Part shown: positions 17,414 to 28,409 of the stretch, one piece after another | How the letters are laid out: the number at the start of each line of letters is the position of its first letter | How positions within the stretch are numbered: position 1 is the stretch's first letter | Assembly (NCBI GenBank): GCA_035571835.1 | Contig: DATNBU010000008.1 | Location: 248,001 to 312,000 of the forward strand | Direction: 5' to 3' | DNA: 64,000 bases | From: Candidatus Limnocylindrales bacterium | Lineage (GTDB): Bacteria > Desulfobacterota > Binatia > UBA1149 > CAITLU01 | The notes under the pieces: generated by a model | Told to the model about the DNA's origin: nothing | The model's input: the letters and a program-made list of their open reading frames with translations, nothing else | Databases searched by the model: none | Position numbers and translations under genes: made by a program

Positions 17414-20240
17414 GACTCACCCACGAGACCGACTGCGAGCGGCTCGGACGGAACGCGTTGTCGAGAAGCTGCCGGAGCTCGGCGTTGTGTTTCTTGTAAG
17501 AGCCCGTGGCCGGACTCGCTGCCGCTTCGCGGCCTACGTAATAGAGCATGCGCGGCTCGTCGAGGATCATGTGGTTGCGGTCGAAGACGAAGCGCCACGC
17601 TCCCATGTTCTTGGGCTCCTCCTGGACCCAGTCGACTTCGGCGTCGGCCGGATAGCGTGACAGCACTTCGCGAACCTCGGTGAGCGGGAACGGGTAGAGC
17701 TGCTCGACGCGCACGATCGCGACGTCGTGGATGTTGCGCTCGGTGCGGTCGGCGAGGAGGTCGTAGTAGACCTTGCCGCTGCACAGCAGCACGCGGCGCA
17801 CGTGCTCGCGGTCGATGTCCTCGACCTCGTCGAGCACGAGCCGGAAGTCGCTGTCGGTGAACTCCTCGATCGCCGACACGCACAGCTTGTGCCGCAGCAT
17901 GCTCTTCGGGCTCATGATGACGAGCGGCTTGCGGAAGTTGCGGCGCACCTGGCGGCGCAGCGCATGAAAGAGCTGCGCAGGCCGTGTCAGGTTGCAGACC
18001 TGCATGTTCTGCTCGGCGCAAAGGTTGAGGAAGCGCTCGAGCCTGGCGCTCGAATGCTCGGGCCCCTGGCCTTCGTAGCCGTGCGGCAGCAGCAGCACGA
18101 TGCCGTTGCTGCGCTGCCACTTCGATTCGGCCGACGCGATGAACTGGTCGATGATGATCTGCGCGCCGTTGGCGAAGTCGCCGAACTGCGCTTCCCAGAT
18201 CACGAGGTTGGCCGGGTCGGCCGACGCGAATCCGTACTCGAAGCCGAGCACGCCGGCTTCCGACAGGTTGCTGTCGATCAGCGTGAAGCGGCCCTGGTCG
18301 GCGGTCATGCGGTCGAGCGGAACGAGGCGCTGGCCGTTTTCCATGTCGTACAGCGCTGCGTGGCGATGGCTGAACGTGCCGCGGCCGCTGTCCTGGCCGG
18401 AAAGCCGTACGTCGGCACCCTCGATGAGCAGCGAGCCGAGCGCGAGCATCTCTCCGCAACCCCAGTCGATGCCGGTTCCGGTCTCGACCATCTGGGCGCG
18501 CTCGGCGTAGAGCTTTTCGACCTTGGGATGCGGCGTGAATCCTTCCGGTCGCGTCGCGGCCGCGCGGGCGATCCGGCGCAGCTCGTCCGCACTGACGCGC
18601 GTGGTGGCCGACCAGTCGTCGCCGGCCCAGCCCATGCCCTTCCACGCACCGCCGAACGAGAACACCTGCTGCTTCGGCATGAAGTCGCGCGCGTAGTCGA
18701 GCGCCTCGTTGAGCTGAGCGTCGATCTCCCCGGTGATCGCGGCGACGCCGTTTTCGTCGAGCACGCCTTCGCGCACGAGGCGATCGGCGTACAGGCGCGA
18801 CACCGGCGGCCTGGCAGCAATCTTGCGGTACATCAGCGGCTGCGTGAACGTCGGGTCGTCGAGCTCGTTGTGGCCGTGCCGGCGGTAGCAGACGAGGTCG
18901 ATCAGCACGTCTTCATGGAAGCGGTTGCGGAACTCGGCGGCGATGCGGCCGGCCTGCACCACCGCTTCCGGATCATCGCCGTTGGCATGCAGCGTCAGCG
19001 CCGAGATGAGCTTGGCGACTTCGGTCGGATAGCGCGTGAAGCGGTAGTCTTTCGGCGACGTCGTGAAGCCGATCTGGTTGTTGACGATCAGGTGGATGGT
19101 TCCGCCGGTGCGGAACGCATCGAGCTCGGACAGCCCGAGCGTTTCCATGACGATCCCCTGGCCCATGAATGCCGCGTCGCCGTGCATCAGCAGCGGCAGC
19201 ACCAGGCTGCAGGTGGAATCGGCGAGATACTGCTGTTTTCCGGCGACGATGCCCTCGGCGACCGGATTGATCGCCTCGAGGTGGCTCGGATTGAACAGCA
19301 GCGACAGGTGGATGTCGTCGCCCGAGCGCGTGCGATGGTCACGCGAATATCCGAGATGGTACTTGACGTCGCCGTCGCCCTGCACGCTGTCGGCGAGAAA
19401 GTTTCCTTCGAACTCCGACAGGATCATTTCGTACGGCTTGCCGAGGATGTGCGCGAGCACGTTCAGTCGCCCGCGATGCGGCATGCCCATGACGACTTCA
19501 CGCGTGCCGATGCGGCCAGTCTCCTCGACGATCTCGTGCAGCAGCGGGATCAGCGTCTCGGCGCCTTCGAGCGAGAAACGCTTGGCGCCGACGTACTTCT
19601 TGTGCAGGAACTGCTCGAACATGTTGGCGCGCAGCAGCTGCTCGAGGATCTGGATGCGCTCGGCCGGCGCGAGGTTCGGCTTGTTCGACGACGGCTCGAT
19701 GCGCTCCTGGATCCACTCGCGCCGTTCCTTGTTCTGGAAGTACATGTACTCGATGCCGACCGTGCCGCAGTACGTGGCGCGAAGATGCTCGATCAGCTCG
19801 CCGAGCCGGGCAACGGGCTTGGCTTTGAACGCCGGAATTTCGACGGCGCGCGAGAGGTCCGCTTCGACCAGCCCGAACTGCGACAGCTCGAGCAGCGGAT
19901 GGGTCGTCTGGTTCTCTCCGAGCGGATCGAGATCGGCAACGAGGTGCCCGAGCTCGCGATACGAATGGATGAGATCGAGCACGCTGACGTTCGGCCCGGC
20001 GGCGCCGCCTCGGCGCGACGCCTTGCGCGCTTCCTCGACGGTTTCGGCACGCACCACCGGCGCAGCTGGTGCAGCGGCCGCCGAAAGCGCCGGCGCGGCG
20101 GCGCGCCCGCCGGCAAGGTCGAACCCTGCGAAGAAGATGCGCCAGTCCTCGCTGACCGAAGCCGGGTCGGCCTGGTACTGGCGATACAGCGAGTCGACGT
20201 AATCAGCGTTGGAGATGTTGGCGAAGTCGGGCTTGTTCAT
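17403..20240 (-). CDS. sucA: 2-oxoglutarate dehydrogenase E1 component
   Basis: 945 residues, a typical length. The N-terminal segment [20 protein letters not shown] is the E2-interaction region. An Ala-rich stretch (about 45-65) follows, then the helical region ending [19 protein letters not shown]. The ThDP domain has [21 protein letters not shown] and [16 protein letters not shown] (metal and diphosphate binding). The transketolase-like beta domain includes [14 protein letters not shown] and [20 protein letters not shown]. It decarboxylates 2-oxoglutarate and succinylates the E2 lipoyl group, a TCA cycle step. First gene of sucA-sucB-lpdA. Confidence 0.96.
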   Translation of the reverse strand: MNKPDFANISNADYVDSLYRQYQADPASVSEDWRIFFAGFDLAGGRAAAPALSAAAAPAAPVVRAETVEEARKASRRGGAAGPNVSVLDLIHSYRELGHLVADLDPLGENQTTHPLLELSQFGLVEADLSRAVEIPAFKAKPVARLGELIEHLRATYCGTVGIEYMYFQNKERREWIQERIEPSSNKPNLAPAERIQILEQLLRANMFEQFLHKKYVGAKRFSLEGAETLIPLLHEIVEETGRIGTREVVMGMPHRGRLNVLAHILGKPYEMILSEFEGNFLADSVQGDGDVKYHLGYSRDHRTRSGDDIHLSLLFNPSHLEAINPVAEGIVAGKQQYLADSTCSLVLPLLMHGDAAFMGQGIVMETLGLSELDAFRTGGTIHLIVNNQIGFTTSPKDYRFTRYPTEVAKLISALTLHANGDDPEAVVQAGRIAAEFRNRFHEDVLIDLVCYRRHGHNELDDPTFTQPLMYRKIAARPPVSRLYADRLVREGVLDENGVAAITGEIDAQLNEALDYARDFMPKQQVFSFGGAWKGMGWAGDDWSATTRVSADELRRIARAAATRPEGFTPHPKVEKLYAERAQMVETGTGIDWGCGEMLALGSLLIEGADVRLSGQDSGRGTFSHRHAALYDMENGQRLVPLDRMTADQGRFTLIDSNLSEAGVLGFEYGFASADPANLVIWEAQFGDFANGAQIIIDQFIASAESKWQRSNGIVLLLPHGYEGQGPEHSSARLERFLNLCAEQNMQVCNLTRPAQLFHALRRQVRRNFRKPLVIMSPKSMLRHKLCVSAIEEFTDSDFRLVLDEVEDIDREHVRRVLLCSGKVYYDLLADRTERNIHDVAIVRVEQLYPFPLTEVREVLSRYPADAEVDWVQEEPKNMGAWRFVFDRNHMILDEPRMLYYVGREAAASPATGSYKKHNAELRQLLDNAFRPSRSQSVSWVSHAS

Positions 20241-20550
20241 GGCCTGCGCTCGTTCGGGTCGTCAGGGTCGCAGAAGGCGGCTCGTTCACAGCGCCGCTCC
20301 TCGGGAAGTATTTCAAAACTGTTGGGGACAACGGGTTTCACGATGGCATCTGCCCATTGGCCCATCGAGCGAAGGCATCTCATTCTAGTCGGCAGCGATG
20401 CAGTTGCGAGCCAATCCGTGCAGGAAATTGCGGTCGCATGCTCGCGCGACCGTATCGGGCAATCGCGGGCGATGGCGGAGATTCGCTGATAAGCGACTCT
20501 TACCGTAAGAGACGTATCGGCTTATTGCTTCGGAAAGAGGTGCAATCACG
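20241..20550. other. Divergent intergenic region, sucA / 96-residue gene
   Basis: 310 bp with no gene. It must hold the sucA promoter (minus) and the promoter of the small plus-strand gene. Apart from the palindrome at 20497-20511, I see a GGGGACA motif at 20325-20331, also present in other gaps of this window. No confident -35/-10 pair could be read on either strand. Confidence 0.5.
20497..20511. promoter_or_regulatory. Palindrome, candidate operator
   Basis: CTCTTAC and GTAAGAG form perfect 7-bp arms around one C, 40 bp before the start codon of the 96-residue gene and in an AT-richer segment than its surroundings. Size and symmetry fit a repressor dimer site. The protein that would bind is unknown. 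Confidence 0.4.
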
Positions 20551-20841
20551 ATGCAGACGATGAAGATGTTCACCCATGCCGAGCTTCGTGAGCTTCGCGA
20601 GCGCGCCCGCCGCGAGCCCGAAATGCTCGTGGGCAATCCCGATCTGCCCGATCTCCTCGATCGGCTGATCGGCCAGGCCGAGTACGGGCTCGATTGTGCG
20701 CGCCTGCTCGAAGAGGCCGTCCATTACCCGGCTGAGCCGTACGGCGAAGCCGAGGTCCTCGTGGCCAGGCTGACCAATGGCCGCAACGACATCTGGAACC
20801 GCCACCACTACCGCGAGAGCCAGGGCAGACCCGCGAAATGA
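20551..20841 (+). CDS. Hypothetical small helical protein
   Basis: 96 residues, start ATG with AGAGGTG about 10 bp upstream. The sequence is charged and strongly helical (FTHAELRELRERARREPEML), with no signal peptide, no membrane segment and no cysteine apart from Cys near residue 49. It ends with a basic tail (WNRHHYRESQGRPAK). I do not recognise the family. It is divergent from sucA and close to a candidate operator, so its expression may be regulated. Confidence 0.6.
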   Translation: MQTMKMFTHAELRELRERARREPEMLVGNPDLPDLLDRLIGQAEYGLDCARLLEEAVHYPAEPYGEAEVLVARLTNGRNDIWNRHHYRESQGRPAK

Positions 20842-20930
20842 TCTCGGCCGGCAGATTCCGGGTTGAGCGCAGGTGGCGACCCCGGCACACTGCCGGTTTC
20901 GGACGCTCATGCGCCCGTTCCGGAGGAATC

Positions 20931-21461
20931 TTGTCGAACCGATCGTGCATGCGAGCCGTGGCCTTCGCTTTTTCGCTTTTCTCGGCCGTCGCGATGATCG
21001 AGGTGCCCGCGCTGGCCGCCCAGGGCGACTGCTCGCAGCCGGTTTCCAGCGGGACCGGTCCGAATACGAGCGACTGCAGCTTCATCCTGCGCTCCGCGGT
21101 CGGCTCGAAAACCTGCGCGCTGTGCGTCTGCGACGTCAACAGCAGCTCGTCCCTCACCACGGTCGATGCGCTGATCTGCCTCAAGAAGGCCGTCGGACAG
21201 TCCGTCACGACGAACTGTGTGCCGTGCGGCCCGACGACGACCGCTCCGTCGACCACGTCCACTTCCACGACGTCGACGACCACGACGATTCCTGTACGCT
21301 GCGACAACAACAGCGACTGCGGCGCGCTGCCGACGACGTTCCGCTGCAATCCGAACACCGACACGTGCGAGAAGCCGTGCACGAAGACAGCCGACTGCAA
21401 GGACTTCTACGAGTGCAACACGACGACCGGCTACTGCCAGCAGCCGGCGCTGCTGTACTGA
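20931..21461 (+). CDS. Secreted protein with dockerin-like motif, Thr-rich linker and Cys-rich tail
   Basis: About 176 residues. A TTG at 20931 has GGAGG four bases before it; the ATG at 20949 is the alternative. A signal peptide ends at VPALAAQ. The mature part has a Cys-rich N-terminal segment, then CDVNSSSSLTTVDALICLKK, which looks like a dockerin-type calcium loop (Asp and Asn ligands, helix DALxxL) between cysteines. A Thr/Ser linker of about 22 residues follows, of the kind that is often glycosylated. The last 45 residues hold eight cysteines in pairs (CDNNSDCG, CNPNTDTCEKPC, CKDFYECN), suggesting a disulfide-bonded, EGF-like fold. Extracellular. Function unknown. Confidence 0.72.
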   Translation: MSNRSCMRAVAFAFSLFSAVAMIEVPALAAQGDCSQPVSSGTGPNTSDCSFILRSAVGSKTCALCVCDVNSSSSLTTVDALICLKKAVGQSVTTNCVPCGPTTTAPSTTSTSTTSTTTTIPVRCDNNSDCGALPTTFRCNPNTDTCEKPCTKTADCKDFYECNTTTGYCQQPALLY

Positions 21462-21505
21462 CGGCCGCAACGGCGAAGCGCGGACGCGATGAGCAGGGTG
21501 CCGCG

Positions 21506-22492
21506 GTGACTTCGACCGGCCACAACAACACCGCCTCCCTTCGCGCAGGTGGCCTGTGCAGCGAGCTCGCGTCACGCCGTGGACTTCCGCTGATCGGGAG
21601 CGCGGGCTCCTATGATGCCATTCTCGCGTTCGAGCTCGCGCCGCCGTGGACCGCGCGGCTGGTCGGCTCGCGCGCGAGCGATGCCGCGCTCGATGCGGCG
21701 ATGGACTTCGCCGGCCGGCACGGACGCAAGGTGCGCGTGCTCGCTCTCGAGCCGGACGCGGTTCGCGCCGGCGTGCGCGTGCTGTGGCTGGCGCGGGATC
21801 CCGGCAATCCCGCGCGTTTCGTGCGTCATGAGTACGAGGTGCCGCGAGGTGCTCTCGCGCAGACGATCGAACGGCTTGCGGCCGGCGGTGACGCCGGCAT
21901 CGAGCCGGTCGCGGGCGGCGAGGCCGGATCCGCGCGGCGCGACATCCTCGTCTGCACGCACGGTGCGCGCGACGCGTGCTGCGGCAAGTTCGGCTATCCG
22001 ATCTATCGCGAGCTGTGCCGGCTCGCGGGCAACGCCCGATCCGGTTCCGAGCCGGTAAAGATCTGGCGAACGAGCCATCTCGGCGGTCACCGCTTCGCGC
22101 CGACGCTGCTCGATCTTCCGAGCGGACGCATGTTCGGGCGGCTCACGATCGGCGACGCCGAGGCCGTACTCGGAGGCGGCCAGCCGCTCGTCGACCGGCT
22201 CGCGGCGATTTATCGCGGACACTGCGGCCTTCCGGAGGCAGCGCAGATCGTCGAGCGCGATCTGTGGCTCGCGTCGGGTAGCGCATTCCCGGCCGCTGCG
22301 CTTTCGTGGAACGTCGATGCTGCCGGCAGCGACTGGCATGTCGAGATGTGCGCGCGTTCCGACCTTCACGGTGAATGCACCTCGATTGTGCGAGTAACCC
22401 GCTGCAAGTCGTCCGCGGTCTCGACGCCGCCCAGCTGCGGGCGCGATCCCGAGGTCGAATCGCCGTGGCAGATCGTGGAACGGGTCGCGTGA
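21506..22492 (+). CDS. Sucrase/ferredoxin-like family protein (thioredoxin-like [2Fe-2S])
   Basis: About 328 residues from a GTG at 21506; the frame is open upstream but overlaps the previous gene in another frame. The middle holds the family signature: CTHGARDACCGKFGYPIYREL followed about 25 residues later by WRTSHLGGHRFAPTLLDLPSGR. This is the pattern of Suc_Fer-like (Apd1-like) proteins, thioredoxin-like ferredoxins that bind a [2Fe-2S] cluster with Cys and His ligands. The N-terminal 140 residues form an alpha/beta domain, also usual in the family. The role is probably electron transfer or redox sensing in the cytoplasm. It stands alone between secreted-protein genes. Confidence 0.82.
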   Translation: MTSTGHNNTASLRAGGLCSELASRRGLPLIGSAGSYDAILAFELAPPWTARLVGSRASDAALDAAMDFAGRHGRKVRVLALEPDAVRAGVRVLWLARDPGNPARFVRHEYEVPRGALAQTIERLAAGGDAGIEPVAGGEAGSARRDILVCTHGARDACCGKFGYPIYRELCRLAGNARSGSEPVKIWRTSHLGGHRFAPTLLDLPSGRMFGRLTIGDAEAVLGGGQPLVDRLAAIYRGHCGLPEAAQIVERDLWLASGSAFPAAALSWNVDAAGSDWHVEMCARSDLHGECTSIVRVTRCKSSAVSTPPSCGRDPEVESPWQIVERVA

Positions 22493-22793
22493 CGCGGCCT
22501 GCAGCATTACTCCCCGAAACTCGACGACCGAGCTGACCTCGACGGCCGCCGCGCGCGTGCGCGATGGCGCCGGACGCGCGGCGGCATCATCGCGGGCGCG
22601 ACACCCTTCTGCGGCGCAGAAACGGCTGCGCCGGCCGTTTCAAGAGAAGTTCAAGATCTTCTCAAAGATCCAGGACCCGTCTCCAAGGCAGAGTTGCCGC
22701 CGGAACGCCGCCCTGTGGCCCGGCAACTATCGCCAGCCAGGCAGTGCGAACGCAGGGCGGTCGCGGCTTTTCGCAACCACCGAGGAGAAGATC
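22493..22793 (+). other. Long GC-rich leader before secreted protein gene
   Basis: 301 bp with no gene. It is very GC-rich with several self-complementary segments, for example GAGAAG at 22643-22648 with CTTCTC a few bases later. I compared it by eye with c-di-GMP, cobalamin and SAM riboswitch cores and found no match. Confidence 0.3.
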
Positions 22794-23474
22794 ATGGGAA
22801 AGAAGATCACGGGGATAGTTTTCGGGTTCGTGGCTGTGCTGGTCGTTGTGGCCGGTTCCGCCGACCTCAGCATCGCCGCGGGCAGGCCCGACGGTTCGAC
22901 ATGCCATGTCAGCAAGAGTTGCAGGAGCGGACTCTGCGTTCGCCTTCAGCCGCAGGACAAGTTCGGCGTGTGCTGCGCGCCGGATTCGTGCCAATCCGTC
23001 GGCGCCCAGTGCGGACAGATCAGCGACGGCTGCGGGAGCCTGCTCGACTGCGGCTCGTGCGACACGACCAGCATCTGCGTCGACAGCCTGTGCGTCACGA
23101 CGACGACCACTACCACCAGTACGACCACGACGAGCACGACATCGACGACGACGAGCACACTGGAGCTGGATTGCAGCGCGTCGTCGGGCTCCAACGCGCG
23201 GCCGGACGGTTGTCCGTGCGATGGCAACAGCGATTGCTGCGGCGTCTGTGGCGGATCGGGGGCAACCACGATCTGCGGCGGCGCCCGCAAGCCCGGCGCG
23301 CCCGAAATCTGCTACGGCGAGGATTGCAGGCCGCGCGGCTCGCTGAGCAACGACTCGCCCGACGGATGTCCGTGCCTCGGCAACAGCGACTGTTGCGGAG
23401 TTTGCGGAGGCTCGATCGACGACCCGATCTGCGGCGGAATCACCAAGCCGGACGCACCGCAAAGCTGCTTCTGA
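22794..23474 (+). CDS. Secreted Cys-rich protein with poly-Thr linker and duplicated domain
   Basis: 226 residues, ATG with GGAG 9-12 bp upstream. A signal peptide ends near LSIAAG. Residues 30-100 contain six or more cysteine pairs (CHVSKSCRSGLCV, CGSLLDCGSCD). A Thr/Ser run of about 24 residues (103-126) acts as a linker. The C-terminal part consists of two copies of a roughly 40-residue unit, each with DGCPC, GNSDCCGVCGG, ICGG and KP.AP...C, clearly a tandem duplication. The pattern suggests a compact disulfide domain. Secreted or cell-surface; no enzymatic motif seen. Family not recognised, though the CCGVCGG unit should be easy to search. Confidence 0.78.
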   Translation: MGKKITGIVFGFVAVLVVVAGSADLSIAAGRPDGSTCHVSKSCRSGLCVRLQPQDKFGVCCAPDSCQSVGAQCGQISDGCGSLLDCGSCDTTSICVDSLCVTTTTTTTSTTTTSTTSTTTSTLELDCSASSGSNARPDGCPCDGNSDCCGVCGGSGATTICGGARKPGAPEICYGEDCRPRGSLSNDSPDGCPCLGNSDCCGVCGGSIDDPICGGITKPDAPQSCF

Positions 23475-23621
23475 AGGATTCGGCACTGCTCGAAGGGATC
23501 CAGGCTCGAGCCGCGCGACGACGCCGCGCGGCTCGAGCACCATCCCGTGGTGCGGACACGCGCCGCGCGCCGCCGACTGGACTCCGGCTGTTATTTTTCT
23601 TACGCTCGCGCGTTCGGTTCC

Positions 23622-23665
23622 GGCGATTCGCCGATTCGCACAGGCGATTCGCCGATTCGCGCACA
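23622..23665. repeat. Two-copy direct repeat before tRNA-His
   Basis: Two copies of a 21-23-bp unit built on GGCGATTCGCCGATTCGC (from 23622 and from 23643) end a few bases before the tRNA. Each unit is itself made of two GATTCGC half-units. Confidence 0.55.
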
Positions 23666-23673
23666 GGAACGTG

Positions 23674-23746
23674 GTGGGCGTAGCTCAGCTGGTAGAGCCC
23701 CGGATTGTGGTTCCGGTTGTCGCGGGTTCAAATCCCGTCGCCCACC
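23674..23746 (+). tRNA. tRNA-His (GTG)
   Basis: Acceptor arms GTGGGCG (23674-23680) and CGCCCAC (23739-23745), D-arm TAGCTCAGCTGGTAGAGC, anticodon stem CCGGA/TCCGG with loop TTGTGGT giving anticodon GTG, and T-loop GGTTCAAATCC are all present. A G precedes the acceptor stem at 23673 and the discriminator is C, the G-1:C73 pair special to tRNA-His. CCA is not encoded. Confidence 0.97.
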
Positions 23747-23844
23747 CCAACTTCTTCTTCCTGAACGAAAACAGGGCGATTTGTGCACTTCGCTCGCGGA
23801 CGCTTTGCCCTTCGGCGGAACATCGGGTAGCAGAGCCGGCCTGT

Positions 23845-23920
<76 letters not shown>

Positions 23921-23942
23921 ATTTCCAGAACAACTCGCGAGC

Positions 23943-23970
23943 GTCGGCCGGATCCGCGGATCCGGCCGAC
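23943..23970 (+). terminator. 28-bp perfect palindrome after tRNA-Lys
   Basis: The sequence is a perfect palindrome centred on CCGCGG, starting 22 bp after the tRNA-Lys CCA. It can fold into a very stable GC hairpin of up to 13 bp and is the likely terminator or 3'-processing element of the tRNA transcript. No T-run follows. Confidence 0.55.
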
Positions 23971-24008
23971 ACTTGCAGACTTCCGGCTCACGCTCGCGAT
24001 CTCCCGCC

Positions 24009-25190
24009 ATGCTGACGAAGCGATCGGCTGATCGCGTGTCACGCCTCCGACGTCGCATCTCGCTGATTCTTCTGGTGCCCGCGCTCGGCGTCCTCGCGTT
24101 CCAGCTGCTTACGCTGCGCGGCGGGTTTTCCACGGCTGCGATGCTGTCGGCGGCCGGCCGCGCGGATCTCGTCGTTCCCGACGGATTTGCGGCCAGCGTG
24201 TTCGCAAGCGGCCTTGCCGGACCGCGCCTGATCACGTTCGGACCGGGCGGCCTCCTGTACGTGGCCGAGGCTTACGCCAACCGCATCGCCGTTCTCCATG
24301 ACCGCAATGGCGACGGAACCGCCGAGGCGACGTCGATCTTCGCGTCGGATCTGCCGTCGGTGCATTCGGTCGTCTGGCACGACGGCGCGCTTTACGCCGG
24401 CGTTCCGACCGGCGTCATCGAGCTTCGCGACAAAAACGGCGACGGAAAGGCCGATGCGCGCAAGGTGCTCATCGACAACTATCCGACCGACGGTCACAGC
24501 ACGCGCACGGTGCTGTTCCTCCCGGACGGGCGCATGCTCGTGTCGGTCGGATCGAGCTGCAACGTCTGCAAGGAAAGCGATCCGCGCCGCGCAGCGATCG
24601 TCGCCTACGACGGGCCGTCGGCCATGGGCGAGAAAGTCTTCGCGAAGGGCCTTCGCAACGCGGTCGGTCTCGCGCTCCATCCTGTGACGGGCGAGCTCTG
24701 GGCAACCTGCAACGAGCGCGACTGGCTCGGCGACGACCTTCCGCCCGACACCGTGCGGATCGTCACGGAAGGCTCGGACAACGGATGGCCGCGCTGCGAT
24801 GCCGGCACGATCTCCGATCCGGATTTCGGCGCAGACACCGGTTGCAGCGGCGTGCCGGGTCCCGCGGTCCTGCTGCAGGCGCATTCGGCGCCGCTCGGCC
24901 TTGCGTTCTACACCGGCACGTCGTTTCCGCCGGAGTATCGCGGCGATCTTTTCGTCGCGTTCCACGGGTCGTGGAACCGCTCGGTTCCGACCGGTTACAA
25001 GGTCGTGCGCATCCACATTTCCGGCGGCAAGCCGGAAGGCGCGGCGCAGGATTTCGCGACCGGATTCGCAATTGCCGACCAGAGCCGGATTCTCGGCCGG
25101 CCGGTCGGCGTGGCCGTGGGGCCCGACGGCGCACTCTACGTCAGCGACGACAAGGGCGGCTTCATTTACCGGATCGCATACATCCGCTAG
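24009..25190 (+). CDS. PQQ-dependent sugar dehydrogenase-like (sorbosone dehydrogenase type) beta-propeller
   Basis: About 393 residues from the ATG at 24009. An N-terminal basic segment and one hydrophobic helix (SLILLVPALGVLAFQLL) form an uncleaved signal anchor or signal peptide, so the enzyme is periplasmic. The propeller has repeated blade motifs: PRLITFGPGGLLYVAEA, DGHSTRTVLFLPDGRMLVSVGS, LRNAVGLALHPVTGELWATCNERD with the conserved Arg-Asn, GSDNGWPRC, and LFVAFHGSWNRS. These match the soluble glucose/sorbosone dehydrogenase family, which uses pyrroloquinoline quinone. A Cys pair (SCNVCKESD) is a common extra. The true sugar substrate is unknown, and no pqq genes are in view. Confidence 0.85.
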   Translation: MLTKRSADRVSRLRRRISLILLVPALGVLAFQLLTLRGGFSTAAMLSAAGRADLVVPDGFAASVFASGLAGPRLITFGPGGLLYVAEAYANRIAVLHDRNGDGTAEATSIFASDLPSVHSVVWHDGALYAGVPTGVIELRDKNGDGKADARKVLIDNYPTDGHSTRTVLFLPDGRMLVSVGSSCNVCKESDPRRAAIVAYDGPSAMGEKVFAKGLRNAVGLALHPVTGELWATCNERDWLGDDLPPDTVRIVTEGSDNGWPRCDAGTISDPDFGADTGCSGVPGPAVLLQAHSAPLGLAFYTGTSFPPEYRGDLFVAFHGSWNRSVPTGYKVVRIHISGGKPEGAAQDFATGFAIADQSRILGRPVGVAVGPDGALYVSDDKGGFIYRIAYIR

Positions 25191-25238
25191 AAGCGCGCTC
25201 GTGAAACCATCGAGCGCAATCGCAAAGGCGGTCAACCA

Positions 25239-25943
25239 ATGAAACAGGATGGACAGGTAATCGCCGCCGTTCTCGCAGCCGGCGTCCGTGAACAGATCCA
25301 CGCGTGGCGAAACCGTCAGGCGGCCGGGAAGCCGCGTGGCGGCTGGAAAGTCTGTATCAACGATCCCCAGATGCAGAAGAAGCTCGGCCTCGAGCGCTCG
25401 TTCGTCGGCTGCCTCGACGGTTCGCGCGAGCTCGCCAGCGGCGACCGCTGGATCGTCGCAGAAGGCTCGGTGCTCGCCGTCGAGCCGGAATTTGCGATTC
25501 GCTTTTCGGCCGAGGTTCCGCGGCAACCGGCCGCGGAAGACATTCGCAAGGCGATCGAAGGCGTCGCCCCGGCGATCGAAGTCGTCGACTGGAAGGATGC
25601 GAAACCCGACCTGATGTCGATCGCCGCGTCGTCGAGCTTTCATGCGGGATATGTCGTCGGCGAGCTGCAACCGTTCGCCGACGTTCCCGCGATAGGCGGA
25701 GGGTGCCCGCTGTTTCTTCGCGGTGAGGAAGTCCTCGGCGTGCCGGACCCGGCGCTTGTTCCGGCGGACCTCCTCGACCTCGTCGCCGGCGTCGTCGAAT
25801 TCCTGACCCGCCACGGCGAATCGATCCAGGCCGGAGACTGGCTGCTCTGCGGAGCCTGCACGACCCCGGCGCGCGTCGCAGCGGGAGACAGCGTCGAAGC
25901 CGATTTTGCGACGCTCGGACGCGTTCGCGTCGAGTTTGCGTAG
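25239..25943 (+). CDS. 2-keto-4-pentenoate hydratase/fumarylacetoacetase-like enzyme
   Basis: 234 residues. The protein has the layout of the MhpD/2-oxopent-4-enoate hydratase family: helical start, WKVCINDPQMQKKLGL, the acidic metal-site strand VEPEFAIRF (Glu-x-Glu), VVDWKDAKPDLMSIAASSSFHAGYVVG, and GDWLLCGACTTPARVAAGDSVEADFATLGRV, which corresponds to the G-x-x-x-G-x-x-x-P end motif. The family hydrates dienoates in aromatic catabolism. It is slightly shorter than usual and its neighbours are not catabolic, so the exact reaction is open. It follows the PQQ enzyme by 48 bp in the same direction and may be cotranscribed. Confidence 0.8.
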   Translation: MKQDGQVIAAVLAAGVREQIHAWRNRQAAGKPRGGWKVCINDPQMQKKLGLERSFVGCLDGSRELASGDRWIVAEGSVLAVEPEFAIRFSAEVPRQPAAEDIRKAIEGVAPAIEVVDWKDAKPDLMSIAASSSFHAGYVVGELQPFADVPAIGGGCPLFLRGEEVLGVPDPALVPADLLDLVAGVVEFLTRHGESIQAGDWLLCGACTTPARVAAGDSVEADFATLGRVRVEFA

Positions 25944-26026
25944 CAGGCTGCGGTAGACGGTTACGGTTCGCTCGCGAACGGCTGACAGCGAGCCGCTGAC
26001 GAGCGACCGGTCAGCGAGCGAGCTGT

Positions 26027-28405
<2,379 letters not shown>

Positions 28406-28409
28406 GCGC

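Noticed and set aside
17727-20489. 920-codon open frame on the plus strand opposite sucA
   Set aside because: It is an antisense shadow caused by GC-rich third positions; its peptide is Arg/Ala/Val-rich with no domain, and sucA is certain.
22493-22793. Riboswitch in the long leader
   Set aside because: No GEMM, cobalamin, SAM or TPP core sequence could be found by eye.
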